This document shows positions 10,901 to 19,620 of a stretch of DNA of 64,000 nucleotides, piece by piece. The stretch covers positions 124,001 to 188,000 of the forward strand of contig CAWJEG010000012.1 in NCBI GenBank assembly GCA_963841845.1. The letters run 5' to 3'. The translations under genes were made by a program, and so were the position numbers. A model generated the notes under the pieces. The model did no database searches and was not told the origin of the DNA. It saw only the letters and a list, made by a program, of their open reading frames with translations. Each line of letters starts with the position of its first letter. Position 1 is the stretch's first letter. Source of the DNA: CAVVGZ01 sp963841845 (GTDB taxonomy: Bacteria; Chloroflexota; Anaerolineae; Anaerolineales; Anaerolineaceae).

Positions 10901-13264
10901 CTGGTTGAACCGATCCCTTTTCTCCTCGTTATCATCCCAATACATTTCAAAATTAAGTTCACTGCGATAAATTCCCCGTGAATAATCAAAGGGACTGTAT
11001 CCATACATACTCAAAGGGAGTGCATCATCCCAGCTGCTTTCAATAGCTTGGCGTATGCCATAAAGAGCCAGACTTCCAGGTCCATCTACTTTTTGAATAT
11101 TAATTACGTATTGTTCATTTTCCTTTAATTGAACCGGTTTATCCAGTTGAAATTTATACGAACCGCCACGCGCATCGCTATACGGTAAAAAAGAATCCTG
11201 AAGCTTGGCAATGGATGCATTACCTTCGATATCCCCTGCATGCTGGATACTGAGTTGTAACGTTTTTGACTCTGGGAATGCTTCCCAATCAACGATATGC
11301 GGAATTTCAATTTTTGAAAGAACACCATTCTCTAATGCAGTGAATTGGGTTGAAAAATCCTGCTCGGAGTCAATGGTTTCAACCGGATCAGGGAGTACCT
11401 GCCAGTAAATTTCTCCCTGGGAAGAAATTCCCAATGAAATTAAACCGGAAATTTCTATCTCACCGGATGGGGGAGCTATTGTGATTTTAAGGAAATAAGT
11501 CTTGTCTGAATCCACAACCAGGTCCTGGTCGAAAACCACCTGGTAGGCTTCACCTCTGGGGTCGCCGGATTTTTGAAAAGGATCATTGATGGTTTGACTG
11601 AGCAGGGCATCCTGATATTGCCGGTCCCCATAGAGGCTTGCTTTCAGATATTTTATATCTCCACTATCAGGTTTTGCGACAATATTTGAGAAAATGACTT
11701 CCGTCAACCTACCGGAAACTTCAGGTTTAAAAGCTATTACAACGGATTTTTCTGGAGAGATAATGAGACCGGATTTATAGGGAAGCCTTTGGTTAAAGAC
11801 CCCCTCTGAAGTCTCAATTGGCAAATTTATCGCAGAGGGGATGTTCTCGTATATCCATTCAGAAGCACTGACACGGGTTACCGGATGGGTGTAAATCCTT
11901 GTAAAGGCAAACGCCCATAAAAATGTCAAAAATAATACACCCGCACCAAGGGAAATAGGAAGAATGGTCTTAAAGCGATTATTCTCAATCTCGGAGGATT
12001 CAAGTGAATTTTTTCTTTGTTTTTCCCAAAGAAAAAAAACAAACCAGGCGGCAATAATTGCCAGGGTGGGATATATAGGTATTTGGTATCTCATACTGCG
12101 GGTAAAATTGATGGACTGCCAGAGAAAGTAAATTGCTGTCCATATCCATACCAGTATGTGGAATTGCCAATCTCCCCTGAAAATTCGATATCCCATGACG
12201 ATAAAACCCGACCAGGCAAGCAATCCGAGTGGCAAGCCAAGTCCGAATAAAATTAAATTTTGCAGCGAAAATGTAAGCGGGCGCCTTGCCCATTGCAAGG
12301 CCGGGGGAAAATCAACGTTGCCCTTGCTCTGCTGGCTCAGATCGGAGAGATTGGAAAACCACTGCTCATTGGGTTTGAGACCAAAAAACCCGGGACCTTC
12401 AAAGGCGTATGGTTGAAATATTCTAAATATTAGGAATGAGAACAAGGCAGCCAGGACCAGGTTTCTAAAAAATATTAATCCCTGGGTCTCTCGATCGCTC
12501 TCAGGGATCTGTTTCAGTCTTATTGCGACAACCGCTGGGAGTACCAGCGCAAGCGGTGCAACACTTACCTTGGATGCCATGGCCATCCCCAGCGCAACAC
12601 CAAAAAGGATGAAATCAGAAATATTTCCTGAAGGGCTTCGCAGCGCAGCTAAAAACTTTTGGGAATCTAATTTGTTTGAATTTATGGTTGCAGGTTCTGA
12701 AACGGATGGGGTATCGGCAGTAGCAGTGAGAATTTTGACAGCATAGTAAATTGCTAAAAAGGTAAAGAAGTTGGCAAATGTATCAACAGTAAAATAATGG
12801 GACAACTGAATTTGCATTACTGCAAAAGCTGAGAAAGCGGCTGCCAGCAAAGCCAACCCCTTATTACGATAAACCCGGTCTGCGATAAGAAAAACCAGGA
12901 AAACGGTTAATAAATCAACACAGGCGGAAAGGACCCGGCCAACCAGGTGGACCTGGTCGTAACCTGTTTTTCCAACCCATTCCGCCGCATAACGCACAAC
13001 AAATAAAGGCAGGGTGCCGTAAACATAAAATCCAAAACCATGGTTATAGGGATTCAGGCTGGATTCGTCGGTATTAAAGTATTGCGAAATACTCTCCACA
13101 GGGGAGATTGATGTCTCAACCATGGTGAGAAAGCGTTCGTCGGGGTGCAGGTGGAAATTCTCATCCCAATTTATGCCTATAAAGCGGAAATAAGCCCCTG
13201 CCAGGAGGATTACAACCAGTAAACCTACCCATAACCGGGAACTGTGATTATTCTTTGGTTCCAT
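7982..13264 (-). CDS. GT39-like + DUF2298 fusion membrane protein
   Basis: This very large (about 1760 residues) polytopic protein joins two modules. Residues about 1-480 are a GT39/ArnT-like half: a first TM, then INWDENFHLHPDERF with acidic residues typical of polyprenyl-phosphate-sugar-dependent mannosyltransferases, then many TMs. Residues about 480-950 are a predicted extracytoplasmic, beta-rich region without TMs. Residues about 975-1760 are a DUF2298 module with KPMDFSYLNAVIKSS, YPPYDPWFAGGYINYYYYG, ADLHAHLIALP and RMNTVFKFYLQAW. The C-terminus EEIYYGENGLSKF parallels the neighbouring DUF2298 protein. ATG 13264 is directly preceded by an in-frame GTG. The modules are normally separate proteins, so the fusion supports a shared function. 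No frame breaks were seen over 5.2 kb. Confidence 0.8.
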   Translation of the reverse strand: MEPKNNHSSRLWVGLLVVILLAGAYFRFIGINWDENFHLHPDERFLTMVETSISPVESISQYFNTDESSLNPYNHGFGFYVYGTLPLFVVRYAAEWVGKTGYDQVHLVGRVLSACVDLLTVFLVFLIADRVYRNKGLALLAAAFSAFAVMQIQLSHYFTVDTFANFFTFLAIYYAVKILTATADTPSVSEPATINSNKLDSQKFLAALRSPSGNISDFILFGVALGMAMASKVSVAPLALVLPAVVAIRLKQIPESDRETQGLIFFRNLVLAALFSFLIFRIFQPYAFEGPGFFGLKPNEQWFSNLSDLSQQSKGNVDFPPALQWARRPLTFSLQNLILFGLGLPLGLLAWSGFIVMGYRIFRGDWQFHILVWIWTAIYFLWQSINFTRSMRYQIPIYPTLAIIAAWFVFFLWEKQRKNSLESSEIENNRFKTILPISLGAGVLFLTFLWAFAFTRIYTHPVTRVSASEWIYENIPSAINLPIETSEGVFNQRLPYKSGLIISPEKSVVIAFKPEVSGRLTEVIFSNIVAKPDSGDIKYLKASLYGDRQYQDALLSQTINDPFQKSGDPRGEAYQVVFDQDLVVDSDKTYFLKITIAPPSGEIEISGLISLGISSQGEIYWQVLPDPVETIDSEQDFSTQFTALENGVLSKIEIPHIVDWEAFPESKTLQLSIQHAGDIEGNASIAKLQDSFLPYSDARGGSYKFQLDKPVQLKENEQYVINIQKVDGPGSLALYGIRQAIESSWDDALPLSMYGYSPFDYSRGIYRSELNFEMYWDDNEEKRDRFNQILNNADYLFLSSNRQWGTTVRVPERYPLTETYYRNLLGCPPEKDIVWCYRVAKPGMFDENLGFELVSVFQSDPYLGDLRINTQFAEEAFTVYDHPKVMIFKKQQDYQPDKVREILNQVDLSKVVNLTPREASSFIGNLMLPTDRLETQRGGGTWSDYFNPGSTINHYPWLAALLWYGLFLFLGWVNFPVTRIAFYSLPDKGYPVIRLIGMLLLAYLVWIAGSIAIPVTRSLIFLVLLLLVLINGILLYKQGLSIFSEIKENINYYLIVELLFLAFFLFFLLIRVGNPDLWHPYKGGEKPMDFSYLNAVIKSSTYPPYDPWFAGGYINYYYYGFVLLGIPIKLSGILPSIAYNLALPMVFAMLAMAAFSFGWNLLSRRDDGDLKPGREQLIGAVVSSLSLLIIGNLGTVQMIWEGFQKLVVSNALIETANFFQKTAWAFQGILKFVGGENLPYGYGEWYWNPSRVIPGEPITEFPYFTFLYADLHAHLIALPLTVLALLWTISILKSQWKWGTPSGKNSKLYFACSFLFGGLIIGALKPTNSWDYPVYLGLGVVAILYTYIRYANIPGSAQHFYDDLRTRIPKALLWSVFLITLFMILYQPFSQWFGQAYTAVDLWKGEHTPIRSYFIHWGLFLFIALSWLVQESVDWMAKTPLSSLKKLNPYFWAIAGSFAILLLLVIGLVFIGVQISWIVLPLVFWSVILLLRPDRSDEQRAVLFMIPSGLVLTLAVELIVLRGDIGRMNTVFKFYLQAWTLLSLAAAVSLTWFYSAIRTTWLGFWRKFWNVLFLLLASGAFLFPLFASIDKIRDRISVSAPHSLNGMTYMLNSTYSDKDNEIDLSQDYEAIRWMQDNVTGSPVIVEANTPEYRWGNRFTIYTGLPGVVGWNWHQRQQRAVVPSEWVTERVDEISGFYTTLDRQETVDFLKKFSVSYIIVGQLEEIYYGENGLSKFADWNGELWEMVYEADDTRIYRVNRE

Positions 13265-13329
13265 CACAAAACATCCAAAAGCAAATTTTACAAATTTCCT
13301 TCTATAAAGGTTGGATTATAACGCAGGTA

Positions 13330-15492
13330 TTACTCATCCAGCGGAGGGACAAAGTAAATTAAAAATTCTTTGCCGGCAATCGCAGAGTTGTACGTTTCAA
13401 AAAAACCTCCCGGGTAAAGCCCCTGAATTTTTCTGACAGCCTCCTGATCCTCAGGTTTGATGACAAACAATTTAGCACCGCTTATGTTTGTTGTACTCTC
13501 AAAACTGTCTGGCCAGAGCGCATAATCTTTTTCTGGATAACCGGCATTAATCCCAACCAGCCGGGTATCCACCCAGTGCGGGTAAGGCACAACAAATGAC
13601 TGGTCCTTTCCACCAACCGAATCAGCAAATGAACGAATCACCAAACCGATTTCTGAAGTGTTCCAGGCACCATTCATAAACTGCCATCGATATTTATCAA
13701 AAACCAGTTGGTAGTCCTGGACCAGGCTTATACCGATCAAAACAATCCCGATGATGGTTGCAGCCCATTTTCGGGGTAATGATTGTGCACCTCGATATAT
13801 CCCAAACAGGAAACTCTCTAATGCCAATCCAATAATAACAAAAATTGGGATATATGCAGCGCCGGTGCGATTAAGCGACGGATTTTCTGCTGGAAATGCC
13901 AAAGAAAGGATGGATGGTAACATTAATGCTGGAATGGATAGAAGGAGGAACAGATCGAGCCAATCCCGATACTTGATATAGCGGATGAGTAAATATAGTA
14001 ATCCTAAAAAATACGCTGCTGCTGGGATAACACTTAGGGCAGGCCTATCTGTAACGGAATGGACCCAAATATTGCCATTTTTCCAGAATGGCATTAGCAG
14101 AGCTTTCGATAGATTATCAAAAAATATCGAAAGTACCGGTCCTGGATAATTCACCTCAGATGTTCCCAGCCGGGATAACAAACGGTAGTTAAACATTTCC
14201 GGTTGTTCCAGGAAATAACGCAGCAGCGGCAGGAAAATGACGAGGGATATAAAAGTCAGGACCACCAAACCCGAGAAAGCATTTACTAAGTCCTTTTTAT
14301 GGCGGTTATGTAATATGTATAAAATTACGCCAAGAATGATAACGAGGGGTACAACCCGCATTGAACTATAACCATGCAAACCCAGACCCAGGGCAATTCC
14401 CGCAAGCAAAAAATCATTTCGATGGCTGTATCGCAAACCCCGAATTAAGTAGTAGAGGGTTGGTGCGGCAAATAGAGGGTAGAGGGGAAATCTTAAGCCC
14501 ACCCGGGAGATAACATTTGGCCAGTATGCAATACCTGCCAGGAACATGGCGATCAAACCAACGCGCTGATTACCTACTTCTTTACCAAGCAGATAAATAT
14601 ATGGCAGGGTAAATAATCCTGCCAGGATTGTTCCGAGTTTCAGGCTGGTGAAAGTCAATCCAGTGCCAAAGAATTTTACAATAAACGCCGTGAGATACAT
14701 CTGAAATGCTTCTCTGCCGGTATTCCTTGTAAAAAAAATTGAGTAATCTCCCTTAAGGATATCAGAAACATCCAGAAGCTTTTCTGCATGATCACTGAAC
14801 ATTTCCCCGGGAACACCCTTCAGATCATAAAAACGGAAAAAACCCATAACCAGGATGGCAGCAAAAAATAGAATTTGCCAGGAAGTGATCCGAAAATGGA
14901 TACCTTGCCTGTAGATTTGATTGATCCTTCGAAAAAATCTGGATGATCGGTTTCCAGGACTTTTCCCGGTTTCTCTCTCCCACAATCCAAGAATGCTAAA
15001 TAATATGGCAGCAGACCAAAGGAACATATTGACAAAATTTAATTTATTTCCACCAAATGCCAGGAATGCTATAAGAATAAGCGGAATACCGACATAGATC
15101 ATCGCAGAATTTAAACTCAGGGATGATTCACTCCCGGAAGATACTGGCCTTTTGGTGTCTTCAAGTTCACCCGAGGAAATCGACCAGACCATCATAATGG
15201 CAGAAACAAGATAGAGACCAATCGACCATTCCACATAACTCCGCGGTGGTTCAAGCAGGCTCTGGGCAATGATGGCAATCCCCCATGCTGTCATGGATCT
15301 CCATGGCCAGGGTTGATTTATAGCCTTGGAGGATGTGAGATTTTCCTGTCCAATATCTTCAATATGGGATTCCTCGATTCCATTCGCAGCAGCATCGAAA
15401 CCAAATACGTCCCGGATGGATAATTCGGTCGCTTTTTTCCGGAAAGGGTTTAATTTGGATTTGACGTAATCAAGGACACTCGGCTCTTCCAT
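13330..15492 (-). CDS. GT39 family glycosyltransferase-like membrane protein
   Basis: This 720-residue membrane protein has a soluble N-terminal stretch of about 65 residues, about four TMs (65-170), a short linker, then a GT39/GT83-like core. The core has the loop VPGEMFSDHAEKLLDVSDIL (acidic residues after a TM), LGLGLHGYSSMRV and multiple TMs to about 620. A soluble C-terminal tail of about 100 residues follows. It probably transfers a sugar from a polyprenyl-phosphate donor on the outer membrane face; neither donor nor acceptor can be read from sequence. It is the first of the four consecutive large membrane proteins in transcription order, 62 nt before the fusion gene. Confidence 0.75.
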   Translation of the reverse strand: MEEPSVLDYVKSKLNPFRKKATELSIRDVFGFDAAANGIEESHIEDIGQENLTSSKAINQPWPWRSMTAWGIAIIAQSLLEPPRSYVEWSIGLYLVSAIMMVWSISSGELEDTKRPVSSGSESSLSLNSAMIYVGIPLILIAFLAFGGNKLNFVNMFLWSAAILFSILGLWERETGKSPGNRSSRFFRRINQIYRQGIHFRITSWQILFFAAILVMGFFRFYDLKGVPGEMFSDHAEKLLDVSDILKGDYSIFFTRNTGREAFQMYLTAFIVKFFGTGLTFTSLKLGTILAGLFTLPYIYLLGKEVGNQRVGLIAMFLAGIAYWPNVISRVGLRFPLYPLFAAPTLYYLIRGLRYSHRNDFLLAGIALGLGLHGYSSMRVVPLVIILGVILYILHNRHKKDLVNAFSGLVVLTFISLVIFLPLLRYFLEQPEMFNYRLLSRLGTSEVNYPGPVLSIFFDNLSKALLMPFWKNGNIWVHSVTDRPALSVIPAAAYFLGLLYLLIRYIKYRDWLDLFLLLSIPALMLPSILSLAFPAENPSLNRTGAAYIPIFVIIGLALESFLFGIYRGAQSLPRKWAATIIGIVLIGISLVQDYQLVFDKYRWQFMNGAWNTSEIGLVIRSFADSVGGKDQSFVVPYPHWVDTRLVGINAGYPEKDYALWPDSFESTTNISGAKLFVIKPEDQEAVRKIQGLYPGGFFETYNSAIAGKEFLIYFVPPLDE

Positions 15493-15562
15493 ATATATGT
15501 TAAATTACCTTTATTGAAAAATTAGAATTTGTGTTTGATCGGGTTTGTGCAGATTGGCATAC

Positions 15563-16357
15563 CTATTCTAAAACCCGGCGGGCCACATAAAATGTATACG
15601 ATCCTTTAACCTGTTCGGGGGTTTCTTCATAATAGGGACGGAGTGCACGTTCAATTATCCATAGGTTCCATTTCTCTGGAACAAGAATCCATTTGTTAAA
15701 TAGAAAATGGCTCACCAGTGAGGGCAGTCCGAGGTAGTGGCCCCACTCCAACACTCTAAAAGCTTCAGGGGAAAAGTAATGCCACCACTTCTCAATCTTG
15801 AAACCGTGTGCCTCCAATCTTTCCTGCCATATTTCGGGTGGATCACAATGGTAATGGCGGGAAATCCGATTAAAAAATGAACGATAGGCTTCGGCCAATT
15901 TATTCATGGAGATTCGATCTAAAAAATTTGAAATTGTAAGGTTACTTAAGAAATGATGATTTGGTACACAAAAAATAAATATTGTATCTTTCCTGGATAC
16001 ACGGCTTAATTCCTCCAGAACAACATCGATTTCAGGGATATGCTCCAGTACTGAATTGCTGATAATTGAATTGAAATATTGGGGTGGAAATGGCAGGCTT
16101 TCTCCGCTCCCCAAAACCACAGTTTTATGACCATTTGCAGTTTTTGCCTTGCATACGGGGCCTTTCCAGGGGTCAATGCCTACATCCAGACCATCCTTAA
16201 AGGTCATTTTGGCAAAATGTCCATCCCCACATCCCAGATCCAAAATTGGTCTTTGTAAACTAAATTGCTGGTAAGCCTTGGATTCCATTGCGCGCAAAAT
16301 GGCACGAAAATAGGGTAAACTGCGCAAATTCATCCAGAGAAAATCCATATTCTTCAT
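15563..16357 (-). CDS. class I SAM-dependent methyltransferase
   Basis: This 264-residue methyltransferase has motif I ILDLGCGDGHFA (about residues 39-50), an acidic motif II (VGIDPW) and the post-motif LPFPPQYFNSIISNSVLEHI typical of the Methyltransf_11/UbiE-like fold. The C-terminal third lacks a recognisable substrate domain. It lies between the GT4 gene and the GT39-like genes, on the same strand with short gaps, so it may methylate a sugar or lipid intermediate of the same pathway (inference). The ribosome site before 16357 is weak; an alternative ATG is three codons downstream. Confidence 0.85.
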   Translation of the reverse strand: MKNMDFLWMNLRSLPYFRAILRAMESKAYQQFSLQRPILDLGCGDGHFAKMTFKDGLDVGIDPWKGPVCKAKTANGHKTVVLGSGESLPFPPQYFNSIISNSVLEHIPEIDVVLEELSRVSRKDTIFIFCVPNHHFLSNLTISNFLDRISMNKLAEAYRSFFNRISRHYHCDPPEIWQERLEAHGFKIEKWWHYFSPEAFRVLEWGHYLGLPSLVSHFLFNKWILVPEKWNLWIIERALRPYYEETPEQVKGSYTFYVARRVLE

Positions 16358-16380
16358 TCGAAAAATTCATCAACAAGAAA

Positions 16381-17541
16381 TTAGAGTGTGGACCGAATCT
16401 CCTCGAAGAGGAGTTCGTATTCATTTGCAACCATTTCCGGAAGATACCTGGTTTTAAGTTCCCCCTTATCCTGGTTGTATTCACCCTGATGCTCCAGAAT
16501 TTCGATTGCATCTTTTGCCAGAGCATCAGAATCGCCTATTGGAATGATTTTTCCCATGCCATGGATTTTTACCGGCTGTCGGACTCCTGGAAGATTGGAT
16601 GCGATTGAGGGAACACCGTTCATCATCGCTTCAATTTGGACAAGTCCAAAAGCTTCTGTAGAATTTAAGCTTGGGATAACCAGGAGATCCAGGTTTGGAT
16701 AAAATGCCGACATATCTTCCGGGTTTAATAATCCAAGAAACCGCCAGTTACCGCTTGCTTCAAATTTACGAATTTCCGGAAGGAGCTTTTCGATATAGGT
16801 TTCTTCACCAATGATATTTTGGTAAGGACCGGCAAACTGAATGAGAGTGCGTGGATATCTTTCAAGGATTGCAGGTAAAGCGCGGATCAGGACTTCAACG
16901 CCTTTTTCTGTTGCAAAACGGGCAGCCATTCCAATAACAGGTTTGCACGCGTCTGGATTATTCTGCTCTGCAAATCGCTTTATATTTTCCTGAGGCACCA
17001 TTGGAAGTACGACAGGTGGCGGGATTACCTTTAATTTCCCCAAATACCTCTTCAAAAATGGGGAGTTCTCGGCATAATCCCGTGTATAGGTGACAATTCT
17101 GTGGGTAGATTGGGCTGCCAGATGATCCATAACATGTACAGCTTGATTAGCCATCCAGCTCATCAGACCAGGGGGCATAATTAAATCACAGTGGTAAGTG
17201 ATTACCGTGGGTTTTTTCCATAGACGTCCCCGCAATGCAATTCCGGCTGCATCAAATTGAGGCAGGTGAAGTTGCACTGCATCGTGTTCTTTTACCAGCT
17301 TACTTGCAATAAATCCGATGGTGGGCATTAACACCCCTTTGCTTATGCGTGCGAATACCGGAACCCGGATTATTTTGACCCCGTTTTTCACTTCCTCCAA
17401 TGGCAGACTCTTATCATAATGGGAAGTCAGGACAGTGACTTGATGCCCTCGGCTTATCCAGGCTTCTGCTAACCTTTCTGCATAGATCGTCAAACCGCTG
17501 GTATGGGGTCGGTAATAAGTCAGGACAACAAGGATCCGCAT
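16381..17541 (-). CDS. GT4 family glycosyltransferase
   Basis: This is a 386-residue cytosolic, membrane-associated glycosyltransferase of the GT-B fold. N-terminal domain: MRILVVLTYYRPHTSGLTIY with the glycine-rich acceptor-side loop. C-terminal domain: GMAARFATEKGVEVLIRALP, then PNLDLLVIPSLNSTEAFGLV with the E-x7-E donor motif (EAFGLVQIE), as in GT4 (glycosyl transferases group 1). It likely moves a hexose from a nucleotide sugar to a lipid-linked or saccharide acceptor. It starts 3 nt after the stop of the upstream epimerase gene, so the two are almost certainly co-transcribed. Confidence 0.93.
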   Translation of the reverse strand: MRILVVLTYYRPHTSGLTIYAERLAEAWISRGHQVTVLTSHYDKSLPLEEVKNGVKIIRVPVFARISKGVLMPTIGFIASKLVKEHDAVQLHLPQFDAAGIALRGRLWKKPTVITYHCDLIMPPGLMSWMANQAVHVMDHLAAQSTHRIVTYTRDYAENSPFLKRYLGKLKVIPPPVVLPMVPQENIKRFAEQNNPDACKPVIGMAARFATEKGVEVLIRALPAILERYPRTLIQFAGPYQNIIGEETYIEKLLPEIRKFEASGNWRFLGLLNPEDMSAFYPNLDLLVIPSLNSTEAFGLVQIEAMMNGVPSIASNLPGVRQPVKIHGMGKIIPIGDSDALAKDAIEILEHQGEYNQDKGELKTRYLPEMVANEYELLFEEIRSTL

Positions 17542-17543
17542 CG

Positions 17544-18578
17544 TTAAATTGTCTCAAATAAATGGGGGTTTTGTTTTACCCATCGAAAAAGGCTTGCCAG
17601 ACTTTTTTCCAGGTTCGATCCAGGATTCCAACCCAAAACCTCCTGGGCTTTCCGGATATCTGAGACATATACCTTCTGGTCTCCTGGACGCCAATCTCCA
17701 AATTTCACCGATATGGGTTGACCCAAAAATTCCTCAAGGATTTTACCAAACTGTTTCCAAACTGATAGTGTATTTTCCGAACCGCCGCCGACGTTAAATA
17801 CCTGACCGGCAGATTTATCAATCTTACTTATTGCGTGATCATAACAATCCAGTAAATCCTGAATATAGAGCAAATCGCGCACCTGTTTTCCATCTCCATA
17901 AATGGTTATCGGTTTGCCGGTTATAGCAGCAATGATAAACCATGCAACCCACCCCTGGTCTTCAATTCCAAATTGACGCTCGCCAAAGATACAGCTCTGC
18001 CGCAGAACTACCGTTGGAATCCGGTAAATTCTCGAATAATCATGAACATACTGATCACCGGCTCCTTTTGAACACCCGTAAGGGGAATGAAAATCCAGGG
18101 GATAGGATTCCGGAATTCCAAACGGAAAATCTATATAACGGTAGGATTGGTCCGTTTCTTCAACCGTTACATCCTCCATGTTTCCATATACCTTGTTAGT
18201 GGAAGCATATATGACAATCGGTAGTTTATCCAAACTCCGCGCCGCCTCAAGGATATTAAACGTTCCAAGGGCATTTACCTCAAAATCCTCCCTGGGGTTC
18301 GTCACCGATGTTGTCACAGCAACCTGGGCAGCAAGGTGGACAATTACATCAACACCCTGGATTGCCTGGATAAGCAGGTCTTCATCCCGAATATCTCCCG
18401 CAACAAACCGGAAAGCCCCTGGTGGGAATTTATCTTCCAGCCATTTCAAATTCTTTTTCGAACCAGACCGGCAGAGGTTATCCAGGATAGTAACTTTTTC
18501 ATGTCTTAATAACAGGCGGTCAACATAGTTTGAGCCGATAAATCCAGCTCCACCTGTGACTAAATAATGAGTATTCAT
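17544..18578 (-). CDS. NAD-dependent sugar epimerase (CDP-paratose epimerase-like)
   Basis: This extended short-chain dehydrogenase/epimerase is about 344 residues from ATG 18578. Rossmann motif: YLVTGGAGFIGSNYVDRLL. Catalytic Tyr-x3-Lys: SPYGCSKGAGDQYV. The active-site block YASTNKVYGNMEDV resembles CDP-paratose/CDP-tyvelose 2-epimerases more than GalE, as does the region ESYPLDFHSPYGCSKGAGDQ. The chosen ATG has a GGGAG ribosome site 6-10 nt upstream; the frame stays open to 18677 but would run into the upstream gene. It makes a nucleotide-sugar donor, probably for the adjacent GT4 enzyme. Exact substrate is uncertain. Confidence 0.85.
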   Translation of the reverse strand: MNTHYLVTGGAGFIGSNYVDRLLLRHEKVTILDNLCRSGSKKNLKWLEDKFPPGAFRFVAGDIRDEDLLIQAIQGVDVIVHLAAQVAVTTSVTNPREDFEVNALGTFNILEAARSLDKLPIVIYASTNKVYGNMEDVTVEETDQSYRYIDFPFGIPESYPLDFHSPYGCSKGAGDQYVHDYSRIYRIPTVVLRQSCIFGERQFGIEDQGWVAWFIIAAITGKPITIYGDGKQVRDLLYIQDLLDCYDHAISKIDKSAGQVFNVGGGSENTLSVWKQFGKILEEFLGQPISVKFGDWRPGDQKVYVSDIRKAQEVLGWNPGSNLEKSLASLFRWVKQNPHLFETI

Positions 18579-18600
18579 CGTGCTGCTCCCAATAGAATTG

Positions 18601-19620
18601 TTATGAAGATGAATCAGGTGTTTTTTGCTTCCGTATCGCAGAAAATATTCCACCCAGGGTGCTGCCAGCCTTTGCAATGCCTATCAGACCCAATATGCCT
18701 GTTACCGTAAACTGCATGATCCGCATGGTAATAGCATAGGCTAATGCAGTGGATGGATCAATGCCAAGTATTCCCAATGCACCAACAATGGCGGCTTCCA
18801 TTATTCCAAGCGCCCCGGGTGCAGACGGTAAAGCGATACCCATCGCAATCACCCCATCCGCAAAGGCAGCCCACCAGAGGGGAGCCTCGGGTGCTATGGA
18901 TAATAGCACCACATAATAAAGTAAAACCCAAATCACCCAGGTGATAATAATCCAAAAAAAACTGAGGAAAAACTGCTGAAGATTGGTCATAATCGAAAAA
19001 CCATCCAGCAGTGAATCTATCCTGGGAAGGATGGTCCTCTTTAGATATTCTGAACGGTTGCCAAAACGAATAACCCATTTCTTGATGAGTTGATTATTGC
19101 GTGCCATCAAATATAAGAGGAATAATCCAATTACAACCAAAACAAATGTGGTCATTGCAATAGGTTTTGCCCAGGCCAACTCAAGCGCAAGTGGCAGAGT
19201 TGTCAACAGAAGGCCCGCTGACAGAGCCACATCAAATGCCCGTTCAATCACAATTGTGGAAAAAACGTATAAGGAACCCAGACCAGAACTCAATCCAACA
19301 ACATATGCCCGTGCAAGTTCACCTGCCCGTAGAGGAAATATATTATTAATCAGGTATCCAACATTTATTCCAAAAAAGGTTTCGCTGAGGCTGGCTTGCT
19401 TTTGGAGCAGAATCCTCCAGGCAACAGCCCGTGTCAATAAAGAGATGATAGTAAGGAACATGCCGACAATAATATGACTCAATTTGATCGTCGAAAAGGC
19501 TTTCACCACGTCATGTAATGGAGCTATACGGAATAAAACTACCAATGTGATCATGCTGATGAAAAATCCAGGAAACCAGCGCTTAAACTCTGACCATATT
19601 GATGTAGAACCAGAACTCAC
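18601..19620 (-). CDS. flippase-like membrane protein (LPG synthase TM/UPF0104 family)
   Basis: This integral membrane protein has 339 residues and about eight TMs, of the family related to the MprF/AglD transmembrane domain. Family landmarks are TRAVAWRILL, INNIFPLRAGELARAYVVG and the late block ALPSAPGALGIMEAAIVGAL. Proposed roles for the family are lipid or lipid-linked saccharide translocation, or glycosyl transfer; none is proven here. The start is GTG at 19620, whose GTGA overlaps the lepA stop, indicating coupling to lepA. Its position at the head of the glycan genes fits a role in moving a lipid-linked intermediate (inference). Confidence 0.85.
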   Translation of the reverse strand: MSSGSTSIWSEFKRWFPGFFISMITLVVLFRIAPLHDVVKAFSTIKLSHIIVGMFLTIISLLTRAVAWRILLQKQASLSETFFGINVGYLINNIFPLRAGELARAYVVGLSSGLGSLYVFSTIVIERAFDVALSAGLLLTTLPLALELAWAKPIAMTTFVLVVIGLFLLYLMARNNQLIKKWVIRFGNRSEYLKRTILPRIDSLLDGFSIMTNLQQFFLSFFWIIITWVIWVLLYYVVLLSIAPEAPLWWAAFADGVIAMGIALPSAPGALGIMEAAIVGALGILGIDPSTALAYAITMRIMQFTVTGILGLIGIAKAGSTLGGIFSAIRKQKTPDSSS

